Below are positions 20,568 through 31,295 of a DNA stretch of 64,000 nucleotides, in pieces. The stretch spans positions 62,001 to 126,000 of the forward strand of contig JADWMM010000027.1 in NCBI GenBank assembly GCA_015978205.1, read 5' to 3'. A model generated the notes under the pieces. That model was given only the letters and a program-made list of their open reading frames with translations. It did no database searches and was not told the DNA's origin. A program made the translations under genes and the position numbers. This DNA comes from Alkaliphilus sp. NP8. GTDB lineage: Bacteria; Bacillota; Clostridia; Peptostreptococcales; Natronincolaceae. The number at the start of each line of letters is the position of its first letter. Position 1 is the first letter of the stretch.

Positions 20568-20984
20568 GTGATAATTTTTATGAAGAAAGTTTATCATGTC
20601 ATATTCTACACTATAGGGTTATTATTTTTAATTAGTACAATTGGTCATCGAATGTTAATAACATCGGATATCCCACCAGTATATACAGTTGGAGATTTAT
20701 ATACTAACTACATTTTAAATTTTATTACATTTGTAACTTGGTTAATAATATTTAAAACATCAAACAATGAGTATTTATTCAAATTGTTAGCTAAATTAAC
20801 TCCAATTCTATTCACTCTATTTAGTGCTATAATGTCTGTTGTATACGGTAAAACTACTTATATATATTATAATAATTCATTATTTTTATTAGACATAGCT
20901 TTGTTAATTATGCTTTTAACTAATATCTGCTATGCATTTTATAAGTTTATATGTGATGCCAAATCGAATATTTCATACAAATAA
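20568..20984 (+). CDS. Small membrane protein, function unknown
   Basis: 138 aa, about 4 TMs. Confidence 0.65.
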   Translation: MIIFMKKVYHVIFYTIGLLFLISTIGHRMLITSDIPPVYTVGDLYTNYILNFITFVTWLIIFKTSNNEYLFKLLAKLTPILFTLFSAIMSVVYGKTTYIYYNNSLFLLDIALLIMLLTNICYAFYKFICDAKSNISYK

Positions 20985-21036
20985 GCTTAACAAAAACTTA
21001 TCAGGTCAAAATAAGACTTGATAAGTTTTTTGTTAA
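20985..21036 (+). terminator. Rho-independent terminator
   Basis: CTTAACAAAAACTTATCA...TGATAAGTTTTTTGTTAAG. Confidence 0.8.
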
Positions 21037-21112
21037 GTCATATTGAAATTATATTCTCCGTAAATGTGCCCCAAAGACAATAGAAATATATTCTATAAAG
21101 GAGCGATTAATT

Positions 21113-21547
21113 TTGAAGATAAATAGATTTATTCTCTTGGGTATAGGAGCAATTTTATCAATATTGTGTTCGTACAGCTTCTTAAATCAAATATATTATA
21201 TTCCTGAGAGTGAAGTATCAAGAAGCTTTGGACTTTTACTAGCACCAATTCTAATAGGATTTATTAATTTATTAATCCATATAATTATATTTATTTATTG
21301 TTTTTTTAGAAAAAAAGAAATTAATATACAAGAGTTGTTCTTGAAAAAAGAAGATCATATATCGTTAAATATTGTTAGAATTCTAGGATATTCTTTTATA
21401 GTTTATTTAATAAAAGATTATATGGCAAATTACTCAATATTTTATATTTGGGAATTTATATTTTATGGATCTACAATAATTTTAGCATGTGTTTATATAA
21501 TATGGTTCTCTAGTTTTTATAATTCAAGAATATATAGGAAGAAGTAA
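21113..21547 (+). CDS. Small membrane protein, function unknown
   Basis: 144 aa, 4 TMs; ORF with upstream purine-rich RBS. Confidence 0.65.
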   Translation: MKINRFILLGIGAILSILCSYSFLNQIYYIPESEVSRSFGLLLAPILIGFINLLIHIIIFIYCFFRKKEINIQELFLKKEDHISLNIVRILGYSFIVYLIKDYMANYSIFYIWEFIFYGSTIILACVYIIWFSSFYNSRIYRKK

Positions 21548-21565
21548 CGACTAGTGAATACATAG

Positions 21566-21660
21566 CTATATTTATATTTACATTTATAGTCTCATATTAT
21601 ATATTTATAACATAAGAAGATGTATACAATGTATATGAATAACGAATTAGGTTATTCATA
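21566..21660 (+). pseudogene. Remnant of the promoter and start of a DUF3796-like gene
   Basis: Resembles 7748-7880, including ATACAATGTATnTGAATAACnAATTAGGTTATT, with a deletion between TATAACATAA repeats. Confidence 0.75.
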
Positions 21661-21743
21661 TATTTGAACTTATTGATGAGTGCTTTACTAATAATATTAT
21701 ATATTAAAGTAAATACTTAGATAAATAGGGAAAGGAGACTACT

Positions 21744-22658
21744 ATGAAACTAGAAGTAAAAAATTTATATAAAAGTTTTTCAAATACTGAAGTATTACAT
21801 GGTGTGTCATTTTCAGTTTGTAGTGGCAAGGCATTAGGACTTTTAGGTAGAAATGGTGCTGGAAAAACTACAACTATAAGAATCATTATGAACTTATTTG
21901 AAGCAAATAAAGGAGAAGTTCTTTTAGATGGAAGAAAGTTTGTACTTAAAAATCATAGTATAAGTTATCTACCAGAGGAAAGAGGATTATATCCTAAGAA
22001 AAAAGTATTAGAGCAGTTAATTTATTTAGGCCAGCTTAGAGGGTTAAGTAGTAAAACTAGTAAGCAGAATGCATTACATTGGTTAAATAGGTTAGGAGTA
22101 GATGAGTATAAAGATAAAAAATTAGAAACTTTATCTAAAGGGAATCAACAAAAGGTTCAGTTAGCACAAACATTTTTAACTAATCCAGATATAGTTATAT
22201 TAGATGAACCTTTCAGTGGACTAGACCCAGTGAATTCACAAATTCTAAAAGATATAATTAGCGAATTAATTGCTGAAAATAAATTGCTTATATTTTCAAG
22301 TCATCAGATGGGTTATGTAGAAGAATTTTGTGAAGAAATTGCTATAATAAACAAAGGTAATATAGTTTTAACGGGAAATTTAAAGAAAATACAAAAAGAA
22401 TACGGTATGAATCGATTAACAATAAGCTCATCAAACAAATCTTTAGAAGAGTTAAAGGTAATAATTCAAAATGAAATAAACAACATAGCAAGAGTAGTTG
22501 AAAAGAAAAAAGAGTATTTAATAATAGAACTTATAAAAGATAGTTCAAAAAAAGATTTTTTAAAGGCGGTTATGGATATAGATATAGACATAGACCAATT
22601 TTCAACTTATAAGCCTAGTTTGGAAGATATATTTGTTGAAAAGGTAGGTGAAAATTAA
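21744..22658 (+). CDS. ABC transporter ATP-binding protein (NatA-like)
   Basis: GRNGAGKTT, LSKGNQQKVQ, VILDEPFSGLDP. Confidence 0.93.
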   Translation: MKLEVKNLYKSFSNTEVLHGVSFSVCSGKALGLLGRNGAGKTTTIRIIMNLFEANKGEVLLDGRKFVLKNHSISYLPEERGLYPKKKVLEQLIYLGQLRGLSSKTSKQNALHWLNRLGVDEYKDKKLETLSKGNQQKVQLAQTFLTNPDIVILDEPFSGLDPVNSQILKDIISELIAENKLLIFSSHQMGYVEEFCEEIAIINKGNIVLTGNLKKIQKEYGMNRLTISSSNKSLEELKVIIQNEINNIARVVEKKKEYLIIELIKDSSKKDFLKAVMDIDIDIDQFSTYKPSLEDIFVEKVGEN

Positions 22659-23899
22659 TGAAGGACTTATTTACTGTATTTAAGTTTGAATTTATAGGTT
22701 TGTTAAAAAAGAAAGCTTTTATAGTTTCTACAATATTAATATGTTTTGCTCTAGTAGTTGGAATGTTTATACCTACAATTAGAGATACATTCTTTAGTTC
22801 TTCTGCTGAGGATGATATTGTTATAGATGAAAGCTTTGAAGGTAGTGATAAAACTTATGGCTATATAGATATGAATAATAATATAGCTAATATAGAGGAT
22901 CTTAAACAAAACTTTGTAATAGGTGAATTAGAAGAAGTAAGTAGTGTAGATGAACTTGAAGAAAAAGTAAATTCAGAAGAATTTGAAGCTGGATATATCA
23001 TTCTTGAGCCTACAAAATATAATTATATAGTAAAGAATAATGAAATGTTAGATTCTAGTAATGTTGTTTTTGAAGATGCTTTAACAAAGGCTTATCAAAT
23101 ACAAGGGTTTGGAGAAATAGGAATAGATCATACTGAAGTAGAAGATTTAATTAATCCTAATATAGAATCAGAAACTAAAGTGTTAGGTAAAGATAGTGTA
23201 AATAATTATTTATACACATATATTCTAGTATTTGGTCTTTATTTTATGATTATATTTTATGGTCAACTTACAGCAACATCAGTAGCTAGTGAAAAAAGCA
23301 ATAGAACAATGGAAGTTCTAATTACCAGCACTAAAAGTAGAAATTTAATATTTGGTAAGGTTTTAGGGGGAGCTTTAGCAGGAATCATACAATTTGGACT
23401 TATTATACTAGTTGGTAAGATAAGTTATGATATAAATGCTACAGCTTGGAACAATAATCTTGATTTTATATTCGATATACCATCAGAAGTATTACTTAGC
23501 TTTTCGGCTTTTGGAATACTCGGATATCTTTTCTATTTATTTATATATGGAGCATTAGGAGCCTTAGTATCTAAGACAGAAGATGTAAGTGCAAGTGCAA
23601 CGCCAATAACCCTATTATTTATAGGAGTGTTCTTTATTTCAATTATGGGAATGCAAAATACAGAATCAATTTTATTGGAAGTGGCTTCGTTTGTACCTGT
23701 AAGCTCTTTTATGGCAATGTTTGTAAGAATATCAATGGGAAGTGTTTCAAACTTAGAAGTTATTATATCCTTAGCAATATTATTATTCTCAACAGTTCTA
23801 ATAGGATATGTAGGAGCTATGATATACAGAATGGGCACATTAATGTATGGGAATCCTATTAAATTTAAAGATGCTATTAAGCTCTTAAGAAATAAATAG
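22658..23899 (+). CDS. ABC transporter permease (NatB-like)
   Basis: ABC-2 permease with large extracytoplasmic loop and TATSVASEKSNRTMEVLITS motif. Confidence 0.92.
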   Translation: MKDLFTVFKFEFIGLLKKKAFIVSTILICFALVVGMFIPTIRDTFFSSSAEDDIVIDESFEGSDKTYGYIDMNNNIANIEDLKQNFVIGELEEVSSVDELEEKVNSEEFEAGYIILEPTKYNYIVKNNEMLDSSNVVFEDALTKAYQIQGFGEIGIDHTEVEDLINPNIESETKVLGKDSVNNYLYTYILVFGLYFMIIFYGQLTATSVASEKSNRTMEVLITSTKSRNLIFGKVLGGALAGIIQFGLIILVGKISYDINATAWNNNLDFIFDIPSEVLLSFSAFGILGYLFYLFIYGALGALVSKTEDVSASATPITLLFIGVFFISIMGMQNTESILLEVASFVPVSSFMAMFVRISMGSVSNLEVIISLAILLFSTVLIGYVGAMIYRMGTLMYGNPIKFKDAIKLLRNK

Positions 23900-24101
23900 T
23901 ATAAAAAAATCGGTTAATGTAGTTTTTTCTTTAATCGATTTTTTTATTTATTAATATATTAAACATCAATTTTCAATAAAACAGACTATAAAAATATTTC
24001 TATGGCTGATTTAGAATTAAAGTTCTAAAAAACAGAGAAAGTTATGATAAAATAAAAGAATTAGTATAAATAACGTTAAAACAAAAAGGTGGTGAAAAAT
24101 T

Positions 24102-25841
24102 ATGTTTAAAAAATTTTGGTGGTTTATTTCGTATTACAAAAATAAATATATATTAGCGGTTCTTTTTTTACTTTTAAGCGATTTAGTCGGATTAATACCA
24201 CCGTACATAACAGGTGTATTAACTGATTTAATATTTGAAGGGACCATCGGGTTAAAGTCATTCTTAAATATTTTAGTTATAACTCTACTTGTTATAGGAA
24301 TAAAGTATTTATTAGCTATGGGATGGAGCTATTTTACATTTAGAGCAGCAAATGAGATAGATTATAAAACTAGGGATAATCTTATGACAAAATTTTTAAA
24401 GCAATCTCTAAAGTTTTTTGAAAAACATCCTACAGGTTCTCTTATGGGAAAATCTACAAATGATGTAGATAGTATTAGTAATTTAGCTGGAATGGGTACG
24501 CTTAGTTTGTTTGACTCTACCGTATTTCCTATATTTATAATTATAATGATGGCCATTGTAGTAGATGTTAAATTGACTTTGGCTGCCATAATGCCTCTTC
24601 CAATTCTAGCATACTTAAGTATACTGATTGGAAATAAAATATATGCAAGATGGGGTATGGTACAAAGAGCATTTGATAAACTGAATACAAATGTTTTGGA
24701 AGATGTAGAAGGTATAAGAATTATTCGAGTTTTTAACCTTCAAAAGTCTAGATACAATAAATTTGAACAGAAAGGAAAAGACTTGTATCAAAGAAATATG
24801 GATGTAGTAAAATACCAGGCTCTTTTGAATCCTGTTCAAAGGATTATACCTGCGTTTACATTTATTATAGCTATAGGTTATGGTTCAGTTTTAATCTCTA
24901 GAGGAGAAATTTCCATAGGTCAATTGGTTTCATTTACCTATTACTTAAACATGCTAGTATGGCCAATGTATGCATTTGGAAACTTTATAAACCTAAAGCA
25001 ACAAGGGAATTCCTCAATGGATAGAGTTGAAGAAGTATTAGATTACAAGGAAGATATTATTGAGAGTGATAATGCAGTAGATATAAAGACAAGCCCAAAT
25101 ATAGAGTTTAGAAATCATAGTTTTAAATACCCATCAGTAAAAGAAGATATTTTAAAAGATTTAAATATTAAAATTGAAAGTGGAAAGTCACTAGGAGTAC
25201 TTGGAAAAACAGGTTCAGGTAAATCAACTTTTTTAAAACAATTATTAAATCTATATCCTATGAGGACAAATAGTATATACCTCAATGGTTATAGTATCCA
25301 TAAATACACAATTTCAAGCATTAGAGAGATAATTGGATATGTGCCCCAAAACCATATGATATTTTCAAAAACTATTAGAGATAATATAAAACTTTCGAAA
25401 CCAGATGCTACAGATGAAGAAGTTATGGAAGCTATAAGACTTGCTGATTTCGAAAAAGACCTTAGCACATTTCCAAAAGGTTTAGATACACTTTGCGGTG
25501 AGAAAGGTGTTTCTCTTTCTGGAGGTCAAAAACAGAGAATAGGTATTGCGAGAGCTTTTTTAAAGAATCCTGATATATTGATATTGGATGACTCTATGAG
25601 TGCAGTTGATGGAAGGACAGAAAAGAATATTTTAGGTAATATAATGACAAATAGAAAAGAAAAGACAATGATTATTGCAAGTCACAGAATAAGTCAAGTT
25701 AAAGATCTTGATGAAATTATAGTTCTAGATAAGGGTGAAATTGTTGAAAGAGGAAGACACGATGAACTTCTTAAAGAAGGAAAGTGGTACTCTAAACAGT
25801 ATAAGAATCAGATAGCAAGGAGTCGATTCGATGAAGAATAA
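24102..25841 (+). CDS. ABC exporter half-transporter (YheI/LmrC-like)
   Basis: TMD-NBD fusion; GKTGSGKST, LSGGQKQR; degenerate Walker B glutamate (ILILDDSMSAVD). Confidence 0.93.
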   Translation: MFKKFWWFISYYKNKYILAVLFLLLSDLVGLIPPYITGVLTDLIFEGTIGLKSFLNILVITLLVIGIKYLLAMGWSYFTFRAANEIDYKTRDNLMTKFLKQSLKFFEKHPTGSLMGKSTNDVDSISNLAGMGTLSLFDSTVFPIFIIIMMAIVVDVKLTLAAIMPLPILAYLSILIGNKIYARWGMVQRAFDKLNTNVLEDVEGIRIIRVFNLQKSRYNKFEQKGKDLYQRNMDVVKYQALLNPVQRIIPAFTFIIAIGYGSVLISRGEISIGQLVSFTYYLNMLVWPMYAFGNFINLKQQGNSSMDRVEEVLDYKEDIIESDNAVDIKTSPNIEFRNHSFKYPSVKEDILKDLNIKIESGKSLGVLGKTGSGKSTFLKQLLNLYPMRTNSIYLNGYSIHKYTISSIREIIGYVPQNHMIFSKTIRDNIKLSKPDATDEEVMEAIRLADFEKDLSTFPKGLDTLCGEKGVSLSGGQKQRIGIARAFLKNPDILILDDSMSAVDGRTEKNILGNIMTNRKEKTMIIASHRISQVKDLDEIIVLDKGEIVERGRHDELLKEGKWYSKQYKNQIARSRFDEE

Positions 25842-27576
25842 TATGAGAAGTGAATTAGTTACAAAAAAATTAAAACAATATGCGAAGAAAGAATCGAAAC
25901 CTTTATCAATCGGATTGGTGCTTTCAATGGTACGTACGGCTATGGAAATAATAGGTCCTATGATTATCGGTTATATATTGAACAATTATATAAAGCTGGA
26001 TATGGGAAAATCGGACTTTATGACAATTGTAAAGCTTCTTGTTATATACTTAATAGTTTATCTTCTTAGCGGATTATTCAGTAATTTAGCGATTGTATCA
26101 TTTGAACAAGCTGCGAATAAAATTGCATTTAATGTTCAAAAAGATGTTTATAAGCATGTAACTAAGCTTCCAATATCATATTTTGATAATTTGCCTGCAG
26201 GAAATATTGTTTCTAGAATAACAAATGATACAAATAGATTGAAGAGAATGTTTCAGTTGATTTTAGCTGATATGACTACTTCAAGTATTATGGTTGTTTC
26301 TATTTATGGAATGATTCTTATAACAAATTTTCGTGTAGCCATATTACTTTTATTACTAGCGCCAATTATATATATCATATTTAGAGATTTAAGATATAAG
26401 ACATCAAAGTATACTACACTTAACCGTAAATACGTTGGGAATATAAATGCTAGTATTAATGAAAATATTCAAAATATGGAGGTTATCCAGGCATTTAACA
26501 AAGAGGATTATATAAAAAGTGAGTTTGATGCTATTAATGAAAATATATATAAAACCAATATAGAAGTTACAAAAGTAAGAAGTTACGGAGGGTATAGGGC
26601 GATAGATGCTCTTAGTTATGTGGGAATAGGCCTTGTTCTTTTATATTTTGGTGTAGGTAGAATAACGGAAAGTTATGCTGTTACTATTGGAAGTATGTAT
26701 ATTGTAATAGATTATGTTACAAAGATTTTTAATAACATAAGCACAGTTGTTACAAGGTTTGGAGAATTGGAACAATCCTATGCTTCAGCAACACATGTAT
26801 TTGATTTGTTAAAGCTAGATACGATGGAAGAATTTCCAGGAGAACTTTCAGAGATTAAAGGTGATGTGAAATTTGAAGATGTTTACTTTGCATATAAAGA
26901 AGATGATGTTTTAAAAGGTGTTGACTTAGAAGTTAAAAGTGGTGAAAGTATTGCATTTGTTGGTTCTACTGGTAGCGGTAAGAGTACAATAATAAACTTA
27001 ATTTTGAAGTTTTATAGGCCAAGGCTTGGTAATATATATATCGATGGAAAAAATATCGAAACTATTAATAGAAATTCACTGAGAGAACACATAGCGGTAG
27101 TTCTTCAGGATGCATTTCTTTTTGAAACAGATGTGAAGGATAATATAAGGCTTGGGGATGATAGATTTAGTGATGAAGATATTGAAAAGGCTCTTATAGA
27201 TGTTGGAGGAGAAACTATTGTAAGAAGAGGAATAGATCAGAAGATATTTGAGAAAGGAAATAATCTTAGCCAAGGCGAGAAGCAATTAATTTCCTTTGCA
27301 AGAGCTTATATTAGAAATCCAAAAATCTTAATCCTTGACGAAGCAACATCAAACATCGATACTGAAACCGAAAAAGTAATACAAAAAGGTATAGAAAAGC
27401 TAAAAGAAGACCGTACAACCTTTATAATTGCTCACAGACTTTCTACTATAAAAGATGTAGATAAAATTACCGTTCTCAATAAGGGTAAGATTATTGAAAG
27501 AGGAAATCATGAGTCGCTAATAGCGCAAAATGGTTTTTATAAAAATATGTACGATGAACAAATGAGAAACCAATAA
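25831..27576 (+). CDS. ABC exporter half-transporter (YheH/LmrD-like)
   Basis: TMD-NBD fusion; GSTGSGKST, LSQGEKQ, ILILDEATSNID; overlaps its partner. Confidence 0.93.
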   Translation: MKNNMRSELVTKKLKQYAKKESKPLSIGLVLSMVRTAMEIIGPMIIGYILNNYIKLDMGKSDFMTIVKLLVIYLIVYLLSGLFSNLAIVSFEQAANKIAFNVQKDVYKHVTKLPISYFDNLPAGNIVSRITNDTNRLKRMFQLILADMTTSSIMVVSIYGMILITNFRVAILLLLLAPIIYIIFRDLRYKTSKYTTLNRKYVGNINASINENIQNMEVIQAFNKEDYIKSEFDAINENIYKTNIEVTKVRSYGGYRAIDALSYVGIGLVLLYFGVGRITESYAVTIGSMYIVIDYVTKIFNNISTVVTRFGELEQSYASATHVFDLLKLDTMEEFPGELSEIKGDVKFEDVYFAYKEDDVLKGVDLEVKSGESIAFVGSTGSGKSTIINLILKFYRPRLGNIYIDGKNIETINRNSLREHIAVVLQDAFLFETDVKDNIRLGDDRFSDEDIEKALIDVGGETIVRRGIDQKIFEKGNNLSQGEKQLISFARAYIRNPKILILDEATSNIDTETEKVIQKGIEKLKEDRTTFIIAHRLSTIKDVDKITVLNKGKIIERGNHESLIAQNGFYKNMYDEQMRNQ

Positions 27577-27736
27577 CTTACTTTTTATAAATTTTAATAA
27601 AATCTTAATTTATTTTTAAGAGTTTGTTAACATTTGTTAGATATAATAAGTAAAGTAAAGTTGCGAAGAAATAAACATAGATATCCGTATTATAAGCGGA
27701 GTTAATTGCAGTCATAGAAGAAAGAGGTGGATCCGT

Positions 27737-28876
27737 TTGAAGAAAGTACTTATATTTCCATTGCTAGACAGCCTTGCATCAGGACATCATCAGGTGGCAA
27801 AGGCAGTAACTCAGTATCTAAATAACAGATCAGATGAAATTGAATGTAAGACTATTGACCTTATGCATAGTTGGAATCCGGTATTGGAGCATATGATTAC
27901 AAAATCATACTTGTGGTGGATTCAGAGTTTTCCAAGATTTTATGCTTCTGTCTATAGACATTATGCCTATAAATCAAAAAGTCAGAGATCTTATAAATTC
28001 TATGATGTTTTTTTCCAAAGTAAAATGCGTAGCATAATATCTGAGGAAAAGCCTGATTTAATAATTTGTACTCATGCCTTTCCATCTTATCTAGTTAACA
28101 ATTTGAAAAAAACCGGGGCATGTAGTACCCCTCTAATAAATGTTTATACTGATTTTTTTGTCAATGATTTATGGGGAAGGGAAGAGGTAGATTATCATTT
28201 TGTTGCTGACAGCAATATGAAGCTAAATCTAACAGAAAGTAACGGGGTATCAAGAGATAGAATAATTGTGACAGGTGTTCCAGTAGATGAAGACTTTTAC
28301 TTGTCAAGGTCAGTAAAGTCTTCAGATAATCAGCTGAATATAATTTTGTCTGGTGGCAGCGCGGGCCTAGGTAATATGTTAGAGATATTGAAGAATTCCA
28401 AGAAGGATCAAAGGGTAAAGTTACATGTTCTATGTGGGAATAATAAAGGGTTATATAATGAACTTACTATGTTGAAAGATAACAATATACAACCACTACC
28501 TTACATTTCATCTCGAAAAGAGATGAATGAGCTGTACGATAAGGCAGATGCCATAATATCCAAGCCTGGTGGTGTGACTATTAGTGAGGCGATTAAAAAA
28601 GGTCTGCCTATTTTTATTCATTCTATTCTGCCGGGTCAGGAGGAAATAAATCTGATGCATTTGAATAAAAAAGGACTCGTATTTCCAATTAAGGAAAGCA
28701 AAGGTATGCTACAGCAGATAATTGAAGTTTTAGATGATGAACTAAAAATGACAACTTATGAAAGTGCTGTACAGCATTATTTTGATGATTTGGATATTCG
28801 TGAGCCTTCAGAAATGTTTAGGTTTATAGAAACAATTCTAAAAACAGACAAAACAAGCTTGAAGGCTATGTTTTAA
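27737..28876 (+). CDS. MGDG-synthase/UgtP-like glycosyltransferase
   Basis: N-terminal SLASGHHQVAKAV and C-terminal KPGGVTISEAIKKGLPIFI. Confidence 0.88.
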   Translation: MKKVLIFPLLDSLASGHHQVAKAVTQYLNNRSDEIECKTIDLMHSWNPVLEHMITKSYLWWIQSFPRFYASVYRHYAYKSKSQRSYKFYDVFFQSKMRSIISEEKPDLIICTHAFPSYLVNNLKKTGACSTPLINVYTDFFVNDLWGREEVDYHFVADSNMKLNLTESNGVSRDRIIVTGVPVDEDFYLSRSVKSSDNQLNIILSGGSAGLGNMLEILKNSKKDQRVKLHVLCGNNKGLYNELTMLKDNNIQPLPYISSRKEMNELYDKADAIISKPGGVTISEAIKKGLPIFIHSILPGQEEINLMHLNKKGLVFPIKESKGMLQQIIEVLDDELKMTTYESAVQHYFDDLDIREPSEMFRFIETILKTDKTSLKAMF

Positions 28877-28902
28877 ATATGTACACATAGGAGGGGATAT
28901 AA

Positions 28903-29472
28903 TTGACAAGTTTAAATTTAAACTGGTTAATGGAATTAGGAAAGTTTGGCTTGTTTGGAGCAATGTTTATTGAAGGCAGTTCCCTTCCTTTTCCAGGTGT
29001 AGTCGTTGTTTTTGCATATGGTTATATGCTCCATTCTGGCTTATATTATACTTCAAAAGTAGCAATAGGAATGAGTGTTATATACTGTATAGCAAGCTTA
29101 ATACCTTACTTTTTAGGTAGTAGATTAGATGACCTGTTTTTGAATAAACCAAATAAGGGTTTGTACAAGGCAAAAGCTCTGTTTAATCGCTACGGTTTTT
29201 GGACTGTTGCAATTCTGCGCCCCTTTGGTTTAGGCAATTATATTTCATATGTGGCAGGAATGAGCAATATGAAGTTAGTGCATTATCTATTCTTAACCTT
29301 TTTAGGAATTTATCCATGGTCTGTTGGAATACTATCCTTGGGAAAATGTTTTAACGGCAATTATGAGGCTTTTAAGTCTTTTTATTATAAAAATAGTGTG
29401 TTGATGTATGGGGCATGGGTACTAATCTTGATTACGATAATTTTTTTATATATTAAAAATAAAAGCAAATAA
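28903..29472 (+). CDS. DedA-family membrane protein
   Basis: 189-aa DedA/SNARE-associated domain with FEGSSLPFPG and LRPFGLGNYISYVAGM-like motifs. Confidence 0.85.
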   Translation: MTSLNLNWLMELGKFGLFGAMFIEGSSLPFPGVVVVFAYGYMLHSGLYYTSKVAIGMSVIYCIASLIPYFLGSRLDDLFLNKPNKGLYKAKALFNRYGFWTVAILRPFGLGNYISYVAGMSNMKLVHYLFLTFLGIYPWSVGILSLGKCFNGNYEAFKSFYYKNSVLMYGAWVLILITIIFLYIKNKSK

Positions 29473-29590
29473 TATACTATAAATCATAATATTAATATTA
29501 TTAATTTATAAAGCATCCTGTTTTGAAGATGATTCAGAAGAGGGTGTTTTATTTATATTTTTTAAGAAGAAAAACAATTTATATATACTA

Positions 29591-29624
29591 TAAAATAACC
29601 TATAAATATTGTAGGTTATTTTTA
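29591..29624 (+). terminator. Rho-independent terminator
   Basis: AAAATAACCTA-TAAATATTG-TAGGTTATTTTT. Confidence 0.7.
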
Positions 29625-29717
29625 ATATTGTATAATGGAATAGTAAGGAATGTTTCTTAACTTATAGTCGGATGAATTTTAATGAGTGAAAAAAGGATTC
29701 TTATTAAAAAATAGGCG

Positions 29718-30659
29718 GTGAACTTAGTGGAATTAAATAATAAAATATTCAAATATGGATTAATGCTGATAATTTTATCATTAATTTTTACTATAGGTTT
29801 TTCTTTAGTTTATAAGTTGAAAACTCCTGTATTTTTAAAAATGTATGTAGAACGATCTATGACTGATTATCCAAACTTAAACCTTGTTGAAAATTTCGAA
29901 TTAAAGTATATAACAGATGTATCGGACAAAAGAAGAATAATAGATATTCAATTTAAAGAAGAACCTAATATGGAAGTTTTTGTTTCAGATCGCCCTGCTG
30001 GAGGAGGATTTTCACCTTTTAATAATCATAATTTTAATAATCAACAAGACGGTATCTATGGAAGATATATTATTAAACCTATATATCTTCGTATGGAATT
30101 AAATGATATAAATAAAGAATTTTTTGAAGTTACACTTAATAATGCTAAGATAACCTTTGATGATGGAAGCACTCAAAATATAGACTTAGGCGAAATAATA
30201 CTTTATAAAGATGAAAGAAGAGAAGATACAGATTCTAAGCCTACATTTGATTTTGTAAGTGGAAGCAGTTCATCAAGCTTTATAAATGGGGATAATTTAT
30301 CAAGCAGAACATCAACCACTGGACTTGAAGTTAATGAAGATATAAATTTAACAGAAGTTAAGTCTCCAATATTAGATAATGTTAAAGACTATATTGAAAT
30401 TTCTATAGATGATATTGATTACAGCCAAATTTCAGGAGTAGAATATGAAAAAGGAAAGGTGTTAAATGCGTATTCTAAATTTGAACCTCCAGAAGATATA
30501 GTTAATAAATATATAGTCTATGACATGAAACCAAAACTATACTATGAAAATAAAGATGGAAAAATATCATATACTCGAATAGATAATATAGACTATATCC
30601 CTTATAATTTTGATTTATTAGGAATATTTAACTACCTAAGAGCAAGGGGTGAGATCTAG
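29718..30659 (+). CDS. Membrane-anchored hypothetical protein
   Basis: 313-aa ORF, single N-terminal TM. Confidence 0.7.
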   Translation: MNLVELNNKIFKYGLMLIILSLIFTIGFSLVYKLKTPVFLKMYVERSMTDYPNLNLVENFELKYITDVSDKRRIIDIQFKEEPNMEVFVSDRPAGGGFSPFNNHNFNNQQDGIYGRYIIKPIYLRMELNDINKEFFEVTLNNAKITFDDGSTQNIDLGEIILYKDERREDTDSKPTFDFVSGSSSSSFINGDNLSSRTSTTGLEVNEDINLTEVKSPILDNVKDYIEISIDDIDYSQISGVEYEKGKVLNAYSKFEPPEDIVNKYIVYDMKPKLYYENKDGKISYTRIDNIDYIPYNFDLLGIFNYLRARGEI

Positions 30660-30660
30660 T

Positions 30661-31215
30661 ATGTGTAACGCATATAAGAAAGTATTCTGGGGAATTTTCA
30701 TTGCAACTTTTAATATAAATTTAGGGATAATACCTATATTTCCAGCGTTTGTAGGATTTATGGTTGTTTCAAGTGGCATAAGCTCTTTATACGATAAAAC
30801 AAATATAAAAGCATTTGGTAGAGCTAAAGTTTTTGCAAATATTTTAATAATATTAACTGCTGTAGGACAGTTTATAGAATTTATATATATGAACTCAGTA
30901 AATTCTTCTATACTTATTCAAGTGTTAATAATGTCATATAGTGTTATAGAGTTAATTCTGTTCTTTAAATTTTTTGAAGGAACAATTGAGTATTTTAAAA
31001 GTAATAAAAATAATGAACTAGCTGATGAGAATGTAGAAAAATTAAGATTCTATATAGTAGTTTCCATAATAAATATTATAGCTTTGAATATTTCACTTAT
31101 ATTTCACTTACATACCTTAAATATTATAGTAGCAATAACATCAATTATTCTACGCATATATCTAATTGTGCAGGCTAATGGATTTAAAAACTTGTTTTTA
31201 AATAAAGAGATATAG
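30661..31215 (+). CDS. Membrane protein, function unknown
   Basis: Multi-TM ORF; AAGGGGTGA RBS before ATG 30661. Confidence 0.7.
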   Translation: MCNAYKKVFWGIFIATFNINLGIIPIFPAFVGFMVVSSGISSLYDKTNIKAFGRAKVFANILIILTAVGQFIEFIYMNSVNSSILIQVLIMSYSVIELILFFKFFEGTIEYFKSNKNNELADENVEKLRFYIVVSIINIIALNISLIFHLHTLNIIVAITSIILRIYLIVQANGFKNLFLNKEI

Positions 31216-31295
31216 TACAAATTCGTATTGAAGTAATTTTTAGATAAAAGATTAAATACAATAAAGGTTAATTAATTTAAAAGAGGTATATAATA

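Noticed and set aside
12500-21700. Possible transposon or integrative element boundaries
   Set aside because: No transposase, integrase, tRNA or terminal inverted repeats seen; the repeats present are gene fossils.
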